This document shows positions 6,832-12,303 of a DNA stretch of 12,303 bases, piece by piece. A model generated the notes under the pieces. It saw only the letters and a program-made list of their open reading frames with translations, was not told the DNA's origin and made no database searches. The translations under genes and the position numbers were made by a program. This DNA is from SOIV01 sp964435925 (lineage in GTDB: Bacteria > Acidobacteriota > Aminicenantia > Aminicenantales > Aminicenantaceae): positions 1 to 12,303 of the forward strand of contig CAYTBG010000088.1 of the NCBI GenBank assembly GCA_964435925.1, given 5' to 3'. Every line of letters starts with the position of its first letter. Within the stretch, counting starts at the first letter, position 1.

Positions 6832-7314
6832 ATGGATAAAAAATTTAAAATACTTGCTGACCTTGTGAAGATCAGAAACAAGCTCAAACAGCAGGATAAG
6901 AAGGTCGTTTTTACCAACGGCTGCTTTGACCTTCTCCACAGCGGCCACATTCATCTTTTCAGGGAAGCCAGGAAAAAGGGAGATGTTTTTATCGTGGCTG
7001 TCAATGACGATTCTTCGCTCAGAAAGATAAAGGGGGCATCACGTCCCATATTTCCTTTGAAAGAGAGGATTGAAATCTTAGCGGCCATCGAGGATATAGA
7101 TTACCTCGCCTCTTTTTCTGAGGAGACTCCGCAGAAAATCATAGCCCGGCTTCTACCTGATGTTTTAGTCAAAGGAGGAGACTGGAAGCCAGAGGAGGTT
7201 GTGGGAAAAAGAGAGGTTGAAGACGCGGGTGGGGAAGTCGAGATCATTCCCTATCTCGAAGGCAGTTCCAGTTCCGATATTGTCAAAAGAATTGTTAGTT
7301 CAGCAAATTCTTGA
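6832..7314 (+). CDS. rfaE2: D-glycero-beta-D-manno-heptose 1-phosphate adenylyltransferase (RfaE2/HldC-like)
   Basis: This 160-residue cytidylyltransferase-fold enzyme is predicted to transfer AMP from ATP to heptose 1-phosphate, giving ADP-heptose for the LPS inner core. Signatures are FTNGCFDLLHSGHIHL (residues 27-42, with the catalytic HxGH at 36-39), LKERIEILAAI (76-86), VLVKGGDW (111-118) and the C-terminal GSSSSDIVKRI (144-154), equivalent to the ISSTxI loop. In enterobacteria this is the C-terminal half of HldE; here it stands alone, and no heptose kinase half is next to it. The start is ATG 6832; an AGGAG lies about 21 bases upstream, too far for a normal Shine-Dalgarno, and no other in-frame start is nearer. 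It follows the methyltransferase by 40 bases and may share its transcript. Confidence 0.9.
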   Translation: MDKKFKILADLVKIRNKLKQQDKKVVFTNGCFDLLHSGHIHLFREARKKGDVFIVAVNDDSSLRKIKGASRPIFPLKERIEILAAIEDIDYLASFSEETPQKIIARLLPDVLVKGGDWKPEEVVGKREVEDAGGEVEIIPYLEGSSSSDIVKRIVSSANS

Positions 7315-7375
7315 AAATAGGACGAAAAGAGACTCTCGAATAGAATAGAAGATAAGATAAAACGTGAAAAGATAA

Positions 7376-7401
7376 TGTGGATTTGATGGATCAAATCCAT
7401 A
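7376..7401 (-). terminator. Strong palindrome, possible terminator of the leftward micro-unit
   Basis: TGGATTTGAT (7378-7387) and ATCAAATCCA (7390-7399) are exact reverse complements two bases apart, extended by a G-U and a T-A pair to 7376-7401. On the + strand the stem is followed by ACAAAAAATA, so it does not look like a terminator for rfaE2. On the - strand it is followed by TTATCTTTT, a plausible terminator tail for the small leftward ORF at 7508-7446. Confidence 0.35.
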
Positions 7402-7445
7402 CAAAAAATATTGAGGAAGGATAGATGAGCAGTTTTACATCTTAC

Positions 7446-7508
7446 TCAGGATGAATGCTTACATCCTTCGGAACAATGCGCAGTTCTTGGAATCGTAAAT
7501 CTTATCAT
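7446..7508 (-). CDS. Putative 20-residue leftward micro-ORF
   Basis: On the - strand an ATG at 7508 is preceded by AAAGGAG with a six-base spacer, a near-ideal Shine-Dalgarno. It encodes MIRFTIPRTAH then CSEGCKHSS and stops at 7448-7446. The product has no membrane segment and resembles no family I know. The frame shifted by one reads LRFQELRIVPKDVSIHPE before its own stop, which is also protein-like, so this could instead be the decayed end of a larger gene. What favours a real unit is the order promoter (7574-7545), Shine-Dalgarno, ORF, hairpin (7401-7376). A leader peptide or a small RNA are alternatives. Confidence 0.2.
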   Translation of the reverse strand: MIRFTIPRTAHCSEGCKHSS

Positions 7509-7544
7509 TTGTTACTCCTTTGTTAGATTATATATACATTATAT

Positions 7545-7574
7545 ATCCTATCATAATTATAGAATAATTGTCAA
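7545..7574 (-). promoter_or_regulatory. Leftward sigma70-like promoter beside the IS
   Basis: Read on the - strand, a perfect -35 TTGACA (7574-7569) is followed after 18 bases by TAGGAT (7550-7545). Downstream come a short AT-rich leader, AAAGGAG and the ATG of the 20-codon ORF. The whole stretch is very AT-rich, so the exact -10 is uncertain (TATAAT also occurs at 7543-7538, but 25 bases from the -35). The box ends 15 bases before the left edge of the insertion sequence. Confidence 0.4.
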
Positions 7575-7588
7575 GAAACTTATTTTAT

Positions 7589-7619
7589 CACCGATTTCCA
7601 CAGTAGTTTTAAGCGTCAT
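7589..7619 (+). repeat. Left terminal inverted repeat of the IS
   Basis: This 31-bp repeat starts CACCGATTTCCACAGT and ends TTTTAAGCGTCAT. It is the reverse complement of 9621-9651 apart from two adjacent positions (7605-7606, AG versus CC). The inner end contains the box TTAAGCGTCAT, found again inside the element. Confidence 0.93.
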
Positions 7620-7702
7620 GAGTCACTCGGCCTCCCTATATCCATAACATAAATAATTATAACAACTTACAAACTGTTTCAACAGAAAAACTCATCATAA
7701 TT

Positions 7703-7715
7703 ATGACGCTTAAAT
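7703..7715 (-). repeat. Internal copy of the TIR inner motif (reverse)
   Basis: ATGACGCTTA at 7703-7712 is the reverse complement of the inner TIR motif TAAGCGTCAT. With its flank it reads TAAGCGTCATAAT on the - strand, a 13-base match to the copy at 7852-7864. It lies about 85 bases inside the left TIR and about 110 bases before the transposase promoter. It is probably a transposase-binding site, by inference from its identity with the TIR. Confidence 0.55.
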
Positions 7716-7812
7716 AGATAATATAACCCTTATAAATGCCGCTGATATCAAAATAATTACGCATAATAAACCATTATATCCTTAAAAAACAGGGGAAAAA
7801 CAAACATTTTAC

Positions 7813-7841
7813 TTGGCAAATGATTATTATGCTTATATATT
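7813..7841 (+). promoter_or_regulatory. Predicted transposase promoter
   Basis: TTGGCA (7813-7818) and TATATT (7836-7841) are separated by exactly 17 bases, each 5/6 to the sigma70 consensus. Transcription would start near 7848-7850, right at the TAAGCGTCAT box (7852-7861) and about 33 bases before ATG 7883. A start codon at 7820 would lie between the -35 and -10, which argues against it. Confidence 0.55.
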
Positions 7842-7851
7842 ATCAGTGTTA

Positions 7852-7864
7852 TAAGCGTCATAAT
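7852..7864 (+). promoter_or_regulatory. Internal TIR motif at the transposase transcription start, possible operator
   Basis: TAAGCGTCATAAT repeats the inner segment of both terminal repeats and matches the reverse copy at 7715-7703 over 13 bases. It sits immediately after the predicted start of transcription, where a bound protein would block the promoter. Because the same motif is in the ends the transposase must recognise, autorepression by the transposase is a reasonable inference. Confidence 0.5.
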
Positions 7865-7882
7865 ATTGCTATAGTTGTCGCT

Positions 7883-9616
7883 ATGGATCTCATCAAATTC
7901 TTCACCAAAAACCTAAAACCAAGACAAAAACAATACGAAGCAATCCGGGCCATAGCCTTTAAAGAAGGAACAATAGAAGAGATAGCCAAACGCTTCGGAT
8001 ACGCCCCACAGTCTCTGCGAACCTTGGTCAACAGGCTTTTAGGAGACAAACACACACTCTTCCCCGAGGTTGTAAAAGGCCCTAAGGGTCGCCATACCTT
8101 ACCGGATACTGTTGACCTTATCGTTCAATTACGCAGAAAAAAGAGGTTGAGTTCCAAAGAGATTAAAGAAGAACTTAGGCGTTCCCATATTCCCATCAGT
8201 GTTCGGACAGTAGAGAGGATACTGACTGACTGTGGTTTCCCCAGGCTCCGCCGGAGAACAAACAAAGAGAGAGGAATCAGCAAAGAGGGAACCATTCTCC
8301 CCCAGAGAGCTTTGAATCTGGACATGAAAAAGCTTGAGCCGTTCCGGGCAGATTGCAAAGTTGCCGGCATCTTTTTCTTTCTTCCCTATATTTTGGAGAG
8401 TGGAATAATGGATATCGTCCGGCATTGTGTGCTGCCCGAATCCAGTGATATCGGAAAACGCCAGGCCTGCTTATCCATGTTACTGCTGAAACTGATTGGC
8501 AATCGAAGGCTGAGTCATATAAAGCCGTACAATACTGATTACGGATTCGGTGTGTTTGCCGGGTTGAACGTCCTGCCAAAGCCTGCATATATGAGTTCCT
8601 ATTCCTGCCGCACACAGGCCTCTGTTCTGATGGATTTTCAGACAAGACTCATAGAGAACACCCGACGTCTTTACCCTGATTTGTACCAGCGGGAGACGAT
8701 TAACATGGATTTTCATTCGATTCCGCATTTTGGAGATGAGTCGGAGATGGAAAAGGTTTGGTGTGGCACCCGGGGTAAATCGCTAAAGGGAGCAAACACC
8801 TTTTTTGCACAGGATGGAAGAAACGATCTTCTCCTCTATACAAGAGCCGACATCAAGCGTTCTGAGTCCTCCGAAGAGATTAGAAACTTTGTCAATTACT
8901 GGGTGAGTATCAAGGGAATCGTGGATGAAACGCTGGTTTTTGACTCAAAACTGACTCGGTACAACATCCTCTATGAACTCGATAAAGAGAATATAAAATT
9001 CATCACTCTAAGAAGAAAGAGTAAAGATCTTATCGAAGAGACATTGAAGGTTCCCCAACACGATTGGGAGAAAGTTTATCTGCCGATTCCAAAACGAAAG
9101 TACAAGCATGTAAGAGTACACGAAAGCGAGGTTTCACTCATCGAAGGAGAAAAACCGTTCAGGCAATTAAGCATTAAAGATCACGGGAGAGTCGAGCCGA
9201 CTTTTATAATCACCAACAACGAGAAGATAGAGAGGAAAGAGATATTAACGATTTATGCAAAGAGATGGCACATAGAGAATAAACTGGCCGATCTTGTAAA
9301 TTTTTTCAACTTGAACACTCTATCCTCACCGATTATGATTCGGATACATTTCGACCTTCTTTGGACAGTCATCGCAGATACTCTCTATCATCTCTTTGCC
9401 AGAGACCTGAGAAGATTCGAAAGGTGTCGTGCTGAGAAAATCTTCAAGCATTTTGTTGATATGCCCGGGCAGGTTGAATATGATGGAAAAACATTTACGG
9501 TCAAGATTCGCAAACGGGCCACGACTCCGATACTCTTGGGGATTGAGAAGCTAGATAAGGAGATAATAGTCCCCTGGCTGGATGACAGCCCTGTGCAAAT
9601 CGTCTGGGCTCCGTAG
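7883..9616 (+). CDS. IS4/IS1634-type DDE transposase with N-terminal HTH domains
   Basis: This 577-residue transposase should cut and join the ends of the surrounding IS. The N-terminus has a helix-turn-helix (about 30-53, TIEEIAKRFGYAPQSLRTLV) and a second winged-helix-like segment (about 87-119, SSKEIKEELRR then ISVRTVERIL), suited to binding the repeats. The catalytic core has D276 (INMDFHSIPHFGDE), D354 (ETLVFDSKLTRYN) and E465 in YAKRWHIENKL, the Y-x2-R-x3-E signature of IS4-related enzymes. No frameshift or missing residue is seen. I start at ATG 7883 (MDLIKFFTKN) rather than ATG 7820, because the longer form would begin inside the promoter and translate the motif box. Neither start has a good Shine-Dalgarno, which is common for transposases kept at low level. 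The exact IS family is uncertain. Confidence 0.9.
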   Translation: MDLIKFFTKNLKPRQKQYEAIRAIAFKEGTIEEIAKRFGYAPQSLRTLVNRLLGDKHTLFPEVVKGPKGRHTLPDTVDLIVQLRRKKRLSSKEIKEELRRSHIPISVRTVERILTDCGFPRLRRRTNKERGISKEGTILPQRALNLDMKKLEPFRADCKVAGIFFFLPYILESGIMDIVRHCVLPESSDIGKRQACLSMLLLKLIGNRRLSHIKPYNTDYGFGVFAGLNVLPKPAYMSSYSCRTQASVLMDFQTRLIENTRRLYPDLYQRETINMDFHSIPHFGDESEMEKVWCGTRGKSLKGANTFFAQDGRNDLLLYTRADIKRSESSEEIRNFVNYWVSIKGIVDETLVFDSKLTRYNILYELDKENIKFITLRRKSKDLIEETLKVPQHDWEKVYLPIPKRKYKHVRVHESEVSLIEGEKPFRQLSIKDHGRVEPTFIITNNEKIERKEILTIYAKRWHIENKLADLVNFFNLNTLSSPIMIRIHFDLLWTVIADTLYHLFARDLRRFERCRAEKIFKHFVDMPGQVEYDGKTFTVKIRKRATTPILLGIEKLDKEIIVPWLDDSPVQIVWAP

Positions 9617-9620
9617 ACAA

Positions 9621-9651
9621 ATGACGCTTAAAAGGACTGTGGAAATCGGTG
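9621..9651 (-). repeat. Right terminal inverted repeat of the IS
   Basis: This repeat starts ATGACGCTTAAAAG and ends GTGGAAATCGGTG, the reverse complement of the left repeat at 29 of 31 positions. It begins four bases after the transposase stop codon, so there is no room for a second gene or a terminator inside the element. Confidence 0.93.
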
Positions 9652-9780
9652 TTAATTAGAGAGAAGATAAGAGATGAGAAAGGGGGGAGAGATATTTATA
9701 AAGACCGGTCTGAGATTAACTGGGATAAAGTGGCGGAAGTTTACGGGATTAAGGAATTAATAAAAAATATAAAGTTCTGA
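9652..9780 (+). pseudogene. 3' fragment of an unrecognised gene starting at the IS edge
   Basis: Directly outside the right repeat, a frame stays open for 42 codons and ends in TGA at 9778-9780. The peptide begins LIREKIRDEKGGRDIYKD and continues RSEINWDKVAEVYGIKEL, amphipathic and charged like a genuine C-terminal helix pair. No start codon lies in the flank itself; the last three bases of the IS (GTG, 9649-9651) are in frame and could serve as one. The left flank of the IS shows no matching 5' part, since the frame there meets TAA at 7565-7567. I read it as the tail of a gene cut by the IS or by an earlier deletion. I do not recognise the family. Confidence 0.35.
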
Positions 9781-9807
9781 ATTGGAACGGAGCTTAATGA
9801 AATCGAG

Positions 9808-9835
9808 CGTAGCAATTTCCATTTATAAATATTAG
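9808..9835 (+). repeat. AT-rich repeat, copy 1 (before the small orphan gene)
   Basis: CGTAGCAATTT, then CC, then ATTTATAAAT, then ATTAG. It matches copy 2 at 10163-10186 except for the inserted CC and one base near the end. It lies in a larger imperfect palindrome (GAAATCGAGCGTAGCAATTTC) and overlaps a possible promoter of the next gene (TTTCCA 9816-9821, 16 bases, TAGAAT 9838-9843). Confidence 0.5.
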
Positions 9836-9888
9836 TATAGAATATCCTAAGAAGTACTCTAACTGTAGAAGCTCCTGGAGAAAGAATC

Positions 9889-10143
9889 ATGCGCCAGCCA
9901 AAAAAGAATGAAGAAGGTGTAATGTTCGAACTGAAATTTTATTCCGGCTACAAGGGAGAAGAGATTCCGAAGTCCATCGTAATCGGCAGCCGCGAATTCA
10001 CCATAGAAAAGATTATTTCTAGAAAAAGAGTTCTGGACCAGAAATCCGGAAGGAGGTTTGAAGTTTACAAGTGCAAGATGGAAGGAGAGATGGTAAAGAT
10101 TACAGTATTTGAATCAGGAGAATGGGAAATTTCATTCTCATAA
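9889..10143 (+). CDS. Small beta-rich hypothetical protein
   Basis: This 84-residue soluble protein has no signal peptide or membrane helix. After a short polar start, alternating hydrophobic and charged residues (FELKFYSGYKGEEIPKSIVI, REFTIEKIISRKR, RRFEVYKCKMEGEMVKITVF, GEWEISFS) predict five or six strands, like a small barrel or SH3-like fold. The pattern (a residue run to be matched, a turn, then a closing GEWEI strand) resembles small uncharacterised families of the DUF6504 sort, but that is a weak impression. CTGGAG about 10 bases before ATG 9889 supports this start; ATG 9922 (MFELKF), with GAAGG upstream, is a good alternative giving 73 residues. It stands alone between the IS remnant and the barrel gene, is flanked by two copies of an AT-rich repeat, and ends in a hairpin. 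Its function is unknown. Confidence 0.6.
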   Translation: MRQPKKNEEGVMFELKFYSGYKGEEIPKSIVIGSREFTIEKIISRKRVLDQKSGRRFEVYKCKMEGEMVKITVFESGEWEISFS

Positions 10144-10161
10144 AAAATATTGTTTTTTATG
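10139..10161 (+). terminator. AT hairpin at the end of the small orphan gene
   Basis: CATAAAAAA (10139-10147) and TTTTTTATG (10153-10161) are perfect reverse complements around TATTG. The stem overlaps the last codons of the small gene and contains a run of six T on either strand, so it could end transcription from both sides. The pairing is almost all A-T and therefore weak. Confidence 0.4.
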
Positions 10162-10162
10162 A

Positions 10163-10186
10163 CGTAGCAATTTATTTATAAATTAG
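10163..10186 (+). repeat. AT-rich repeat, copy 2 (after the small orphan gene)
   Basis: CGTAGCAATTT followed by ATTTATAAAT and TAG, a direct-orientation copy of 9808-9835 lacking the inserted CC. The two copies bracket the small gene with 327 bases between them. Between this copy and the barrel gene at 10355 the sequence is AT-rich, with a pyrimidine run near 10270, and shows no ORF or clear promoter. Confidence 0.5.
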
Positions 10187-10354
10187 CTTTGTAATCCTGC
10201 ATCTTATATTTGTTCCTTGATCTCATTTGTTCTGTCATATTTCAATTTTTCTTAAAAATCCAAAACCTTTTTGCCCTTTTTTTCGTTTACTTTAGTGAAA
10301 TTGTGAATCAGTAGGTAAGATGACAAAAGCTTTAGATAATTTAGGATAAGAACA

Positions 10355-12303
10355 ATGATGAAGAAGGCCGCAATCATTTTAATTTTTTCATTCAGTCTTA
10401 TTCTTTTCCCTCAATTATCCTTAACTTCTTCCCAGGAGATTTTGAAGGTTCCTGAGCTTTCTCAGCCGCCCAAAATTGACGGTGTAATTGAAAATCCACT
10501 CTGGGAAAAAGAAGCATTAAAGATCGAAGATTTTCTCCAGTATACTCCTAAAGAAAAGGGGACACCCACTGAAAAAACCGTAGCTTATATCGGCTATGAT
10601 AAGAAAAATCTTTATTTCGCCTTTCGCTGTTATGATTCTGACCCGAAGAAATTAAGAGCGGCCGTAACCAGTCGCGACAACATCATTGATGATGATTGGA
10701 TCGCCATCTTTATAGATACTTTTAACGAGAAGCGTCGTGCTTTTACATTTTTTATCAATCCTCGAGGTATCCAGATGGATCTGATTCGAGTTGAAGAAGG
10801 CGGAAACGATAATATGGACGAGAGTTGGGATACAGTTTTCCGTTCGGACGGAAAGATTGATGAAGAAGGCTATGTTGTGGAAGTGGCACTTCCATTCAAG
10901 AGCATTCGATTCCCTGATAAGGAAAGTAAGGTCTGGGGAGTTACGCTCGGCAGGACCATTGCCCGCAAAGGAGAGATTGTTATCTGGCCTCCGATGTCAA
11001 AATCCATTCCCGGTTTGCTTAGTCAGGAGAGGCAGATTATGATTCAGGGTAAGGTAGAGAAAGGAAAAAACTTCGAGCTCATGCCCATATTCACATCGCT
11101 CAAAAATAAAAATGAAAAAACAGACCTTCAGCCCGGGATGAACTTCAAATGGGGGATTAGCTCAGATTTAACCCTTGATCTTACTCTTAATCCTGATTTT
11201 AGCCACATCGAGGCTGATGCGCCTCAGATTGATGTAAACCAAAGATTTGCCCTCTACTATTCTGAAAAAAGACCCTTTTTCATGGAAGGAATGGAGATCT
11301 TTCGTTTTCCAGAAATCGATATGGTCTATACCCGAAGAATCATCGACCCTGCTGGGGGAGCAAAGCTCACTGGGAAAGTCGGACGCTTCACCTACGGCCT
11401 TCTCTCTGCTTATGACACCAATCCTACAGAAAGTCTTTTGGAAGTCCATAATGGTGGAGAAAGCCGGGATGATAATGCCCTCTTCAACATCGTCCGCATC
11501 AAGGCCGACGTTTTTAAAGAGTCTTATCTAGGCTTTTGCCTTGCCGATAAAGAGATTGATGGTTCCTACAACAGGGTTTTAGGTGTTGATGGCCAGTTCA
11601 GGTTCAAAGATAAATTCTTTTTTTCTTTTCAGGCTATAGGTTCCAAAACAAAGTTTGATGATGAGGAAACAGGTATCGTTCCAGCCCTGTATGCTGACTT
11701 CTCTTACTTTTCCAAACACGTGGGCGGAGGATTGTACTGGATGTCGATTCATCCAGATTTTGAGGCCTCTTCTGGTTTTATCAACCGGGTGGATTACAGA
11801 ACCTTGGGAGCATACACAAGCTTCCGCGCCTATCCCGAGAAAAAATATCTGAATCAAGTCTCACTTGGGCTTAGTGCAGGACAAAGGTATGCTTATTTTG
11901 AGGACCTTTTGACTGATTGCTGGTCAAGGGCCAATCTTCACTTAAGGTTCACTGAATTCAGCATGATGGATATCACCTTCCAGAATTCCATGGAAAGGTA
12001 TGAAGGGATCGATTTCAATAAGAATTCTTTTACTGTTCAGGGCGAAAACAACTTGGTCAGCTGGCTTCCGTTCGGGTTTTACTTCAGGACAGGCCCCAGC
12101 ATCTTTTATGATCCTGATGATCCCTTTCTTGGATGGAGTAATACTTACGGACTCTTTTTCAATGTTAAACCTGATAAAAGGCTTCAGATGTCGGTAGATT
12201 TCAGCAAAGAAACTCTCTGGGAGGAGAGAGGAGGAGAACAACTCTATGATTTCAATGCTGTGCGCCAGAGAACAACATACCAGCTTTCCAAAACCCTCTC
12301 CCT
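10355..12303 (+). CDS. Secreted CBM9-like / DUF5916 outer-membrane protein, cut by the window end
   Basis: The frame is open from ATG 10355 for 649 full codons to the window edge. Residues 1-26 form a signal peptide (MMKKAAIILIFSFSLILFP). Residues about 30-230 match the CBM9-like beta-sandwich often fused to this family (PPKIDGVIENPLWEKEA, VAYIGYDKKNLYFAFRCYDS, DDDWIAIFIDTF, GYVVEVALPFKSIRF). From about 240 follows the DUF5916 region with its hallmark: NPDFSHIEADAP (279-290), then YYSEKRPFFMEGMEIF (301-316) and YTRRI. Alternating aromatic strands to the end suggest an outer-membrane beta-barrel. DUF5916 has no established reaction; binding or uptake of glycans or peptides is proposed for relatives with CBM9-like domains, and I do not go beyond that. 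AGGA at 10343-10346, 8 bases before the ATG, supports the start. The family is plentiful in Bacteroidota, Acidobacteriota and Aminicenantia. Confidence 0.88.
   Translation, partial: MMKKAAIILIFSFSLILFPQLSLTSSQEILKVPELSQPPKIDGVIENPLWEKEALKIEDFLQYTPKEKGTPTEKTVAYIGYDKKNLYFAFRCYDSDPKKLRAAVTSRDNIIDDDWIAIFIDTFNEKRRAFTFFINPRGIQMDLIRVEEGGNDNMDESWDTVFRSDGKIDEEGYVVEVALPFKSIRFPDKESKVWGVTLGRTIARKGEIVIWPPMSKSIPGLLSQERQIMIQGKVEKGKNFELMPIFTSLKNKNEKTDLQPGMNFKWGISSDLTLDLTLNPDFSHIEADAPQIDVNQRFALYYSEKRPFFMEGMEIFRFPEIDMVYTRRIIDPAGGAKLTGKVGRFTYGLLSAYDTNPTESLLEVHNGGESRDDNALFNIVRIKADVFKESYLGFCLADKEIDGSYNRVLGVDGQFRFKDKFFFSFQAIGSKTKFDDEETGIVPALYADFSYFSKHVGGGLYWMSIHPDFEASSGFINRVDYRTLGAYTSFRAYPEKKYLNQVSLGLSAGQRYAYFEDLLTDCWSRANLHLRFTEFSMMDITFQNSMERYEGIDFNKNSFTVQGENNLVSWLPFGFYFRTGPSIFYDPDDPFLGWSNTYGLFFNVKPDKRLQMSVDFSKETLWEERGGEQLYDFNAVRQRTTYQLSKTLS

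Larger units (their letters stand above)
7589..9651 (+). mobile_element. Complete 2063-bp insertion sequence with one DDE transposase
   Basis: The element is bounded by 31-bp inverted repeats at 7589-7619 and 9621-9651, 29 of 31 positions matching, each starting CACCGATTTCCACAGT at the outer end. It holds one transposase gene of the IS4/IS1634 type (DDE with Y-x2-R-x3-E) and about 260 bases of AT-rich leader. Both ends and the gene look intact, so it could be active. I see no convincing target-site duplication: the left flank ends CTTATTTTAT and the right flank begins TTAATTAGAG. The insertion lies between rfaE2 and a 42-codon open fragment. Confidence 0.9.

Noticed and set aside
7820..7882. 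Longer transposase start at ATG 7820
   Set aside because: It would lie between the -35 and -10 of the predicted promoter, and the extra residues are hydrophobic and unlike a transposase N-terminus.
7315..7890. CRISPR array in the AT-rich region with repeated TAAGCGTCAT
   Set aside because: The copies are short, irregularly spaced and in both orientations, and they match the IS ends.
8277..8728. Several - strand ORFs of 80-120 codons inside the transposase gene
   Set aside because: They mirror the codon pattern of the intact DDE transposase, with no Shine-Dalgarno and no recognisable domain.
10791..12241. Scattered short ORFs on both strands after 10791
   Set aside because: All lie within the continuous DUF5916 frame that opens at 10355 and reaches the window end.

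Overview
The window comes from a Gram-negative bacterium of moderate GC content. It carries most of an F-type ATP synthase operon, then two housekeeping genes, one complete insertion sequence, a small orphan gene, and the start of a large outer-membrane protein gene. The paired b'/b subunits, the a and c subunits missing from this cluster, a heptose adenylyltransferase (implying LPS) and a CBM9-like/DUF5916 barrel protein suggest the Acidobacteriota/Aminicenantia neighbourhood or a deltaproteobacterial relative. That placement is inference from gene content, not a phylogeny.

Bases 1-263: a short intergenic stretch with two strong hairpins and a possible promoter. Bases 264-6073: seven tightly packed + strand genes in the order b', b, delta, alpha, gamma, beta, epsilon. 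Several overlap (two ATGA junctions, one 47-nt overlap). The genes for subunits a and c are not here. Two subunits are unusual. Beta has a lysine-rich N-terminal tail of about 33 residues plus an insertion of about 33 residues in its first barrel. Epsilon is only 99 residues and lacks the C-terminal helical domain. Bases 6039-6791: a TrmN6/YfiC-type SAM methyltransferase whose start lies inside the end of atpC. Bases 6832-7314: RfaE2/HldC-type heptose-1-phosphate adenylyltransferase.

Bases 7315-7588: noncoding on the + strand, but the - strand has a promoter, a strong Shine-Dalgarno, a 20-codon ORF and a hairpin in the right order for a tiny transcription unit. Bases 7589-9651: a 2063-bp insertion sequence with 31-bp terminal inverted repeats (29/31 identical) and one DDE transposase. 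Its inner TIR motif occurs twice more inside the element, once at the predicted transcription start of the transposase. Bases 9652-9780: an open 42-codon fragment starting exactly at the IS edge. Bases 9889-10143: a small orphan beta-rich protein gene, flanked by two copies of a ~24-28 nt AT-rich repeat. Bases 10355-12303: a secreted CBM9-like plus DUF5916 protein, open to the window edge.

Functionally, the first half is energy coupling (F1 with its stator stalk), tRNA modification and LPS precursor synthesis, very likely read in one direction. The second half is an accessory zone opened by an IS. I found no CRISPR array, tRNA, rRNA or defence locus. The strongest candidates for something undescribed are the remodelled F1 crown with the shortened epsilon, the self-targeting motif of the IS, and the - strand micro-unit beside it.
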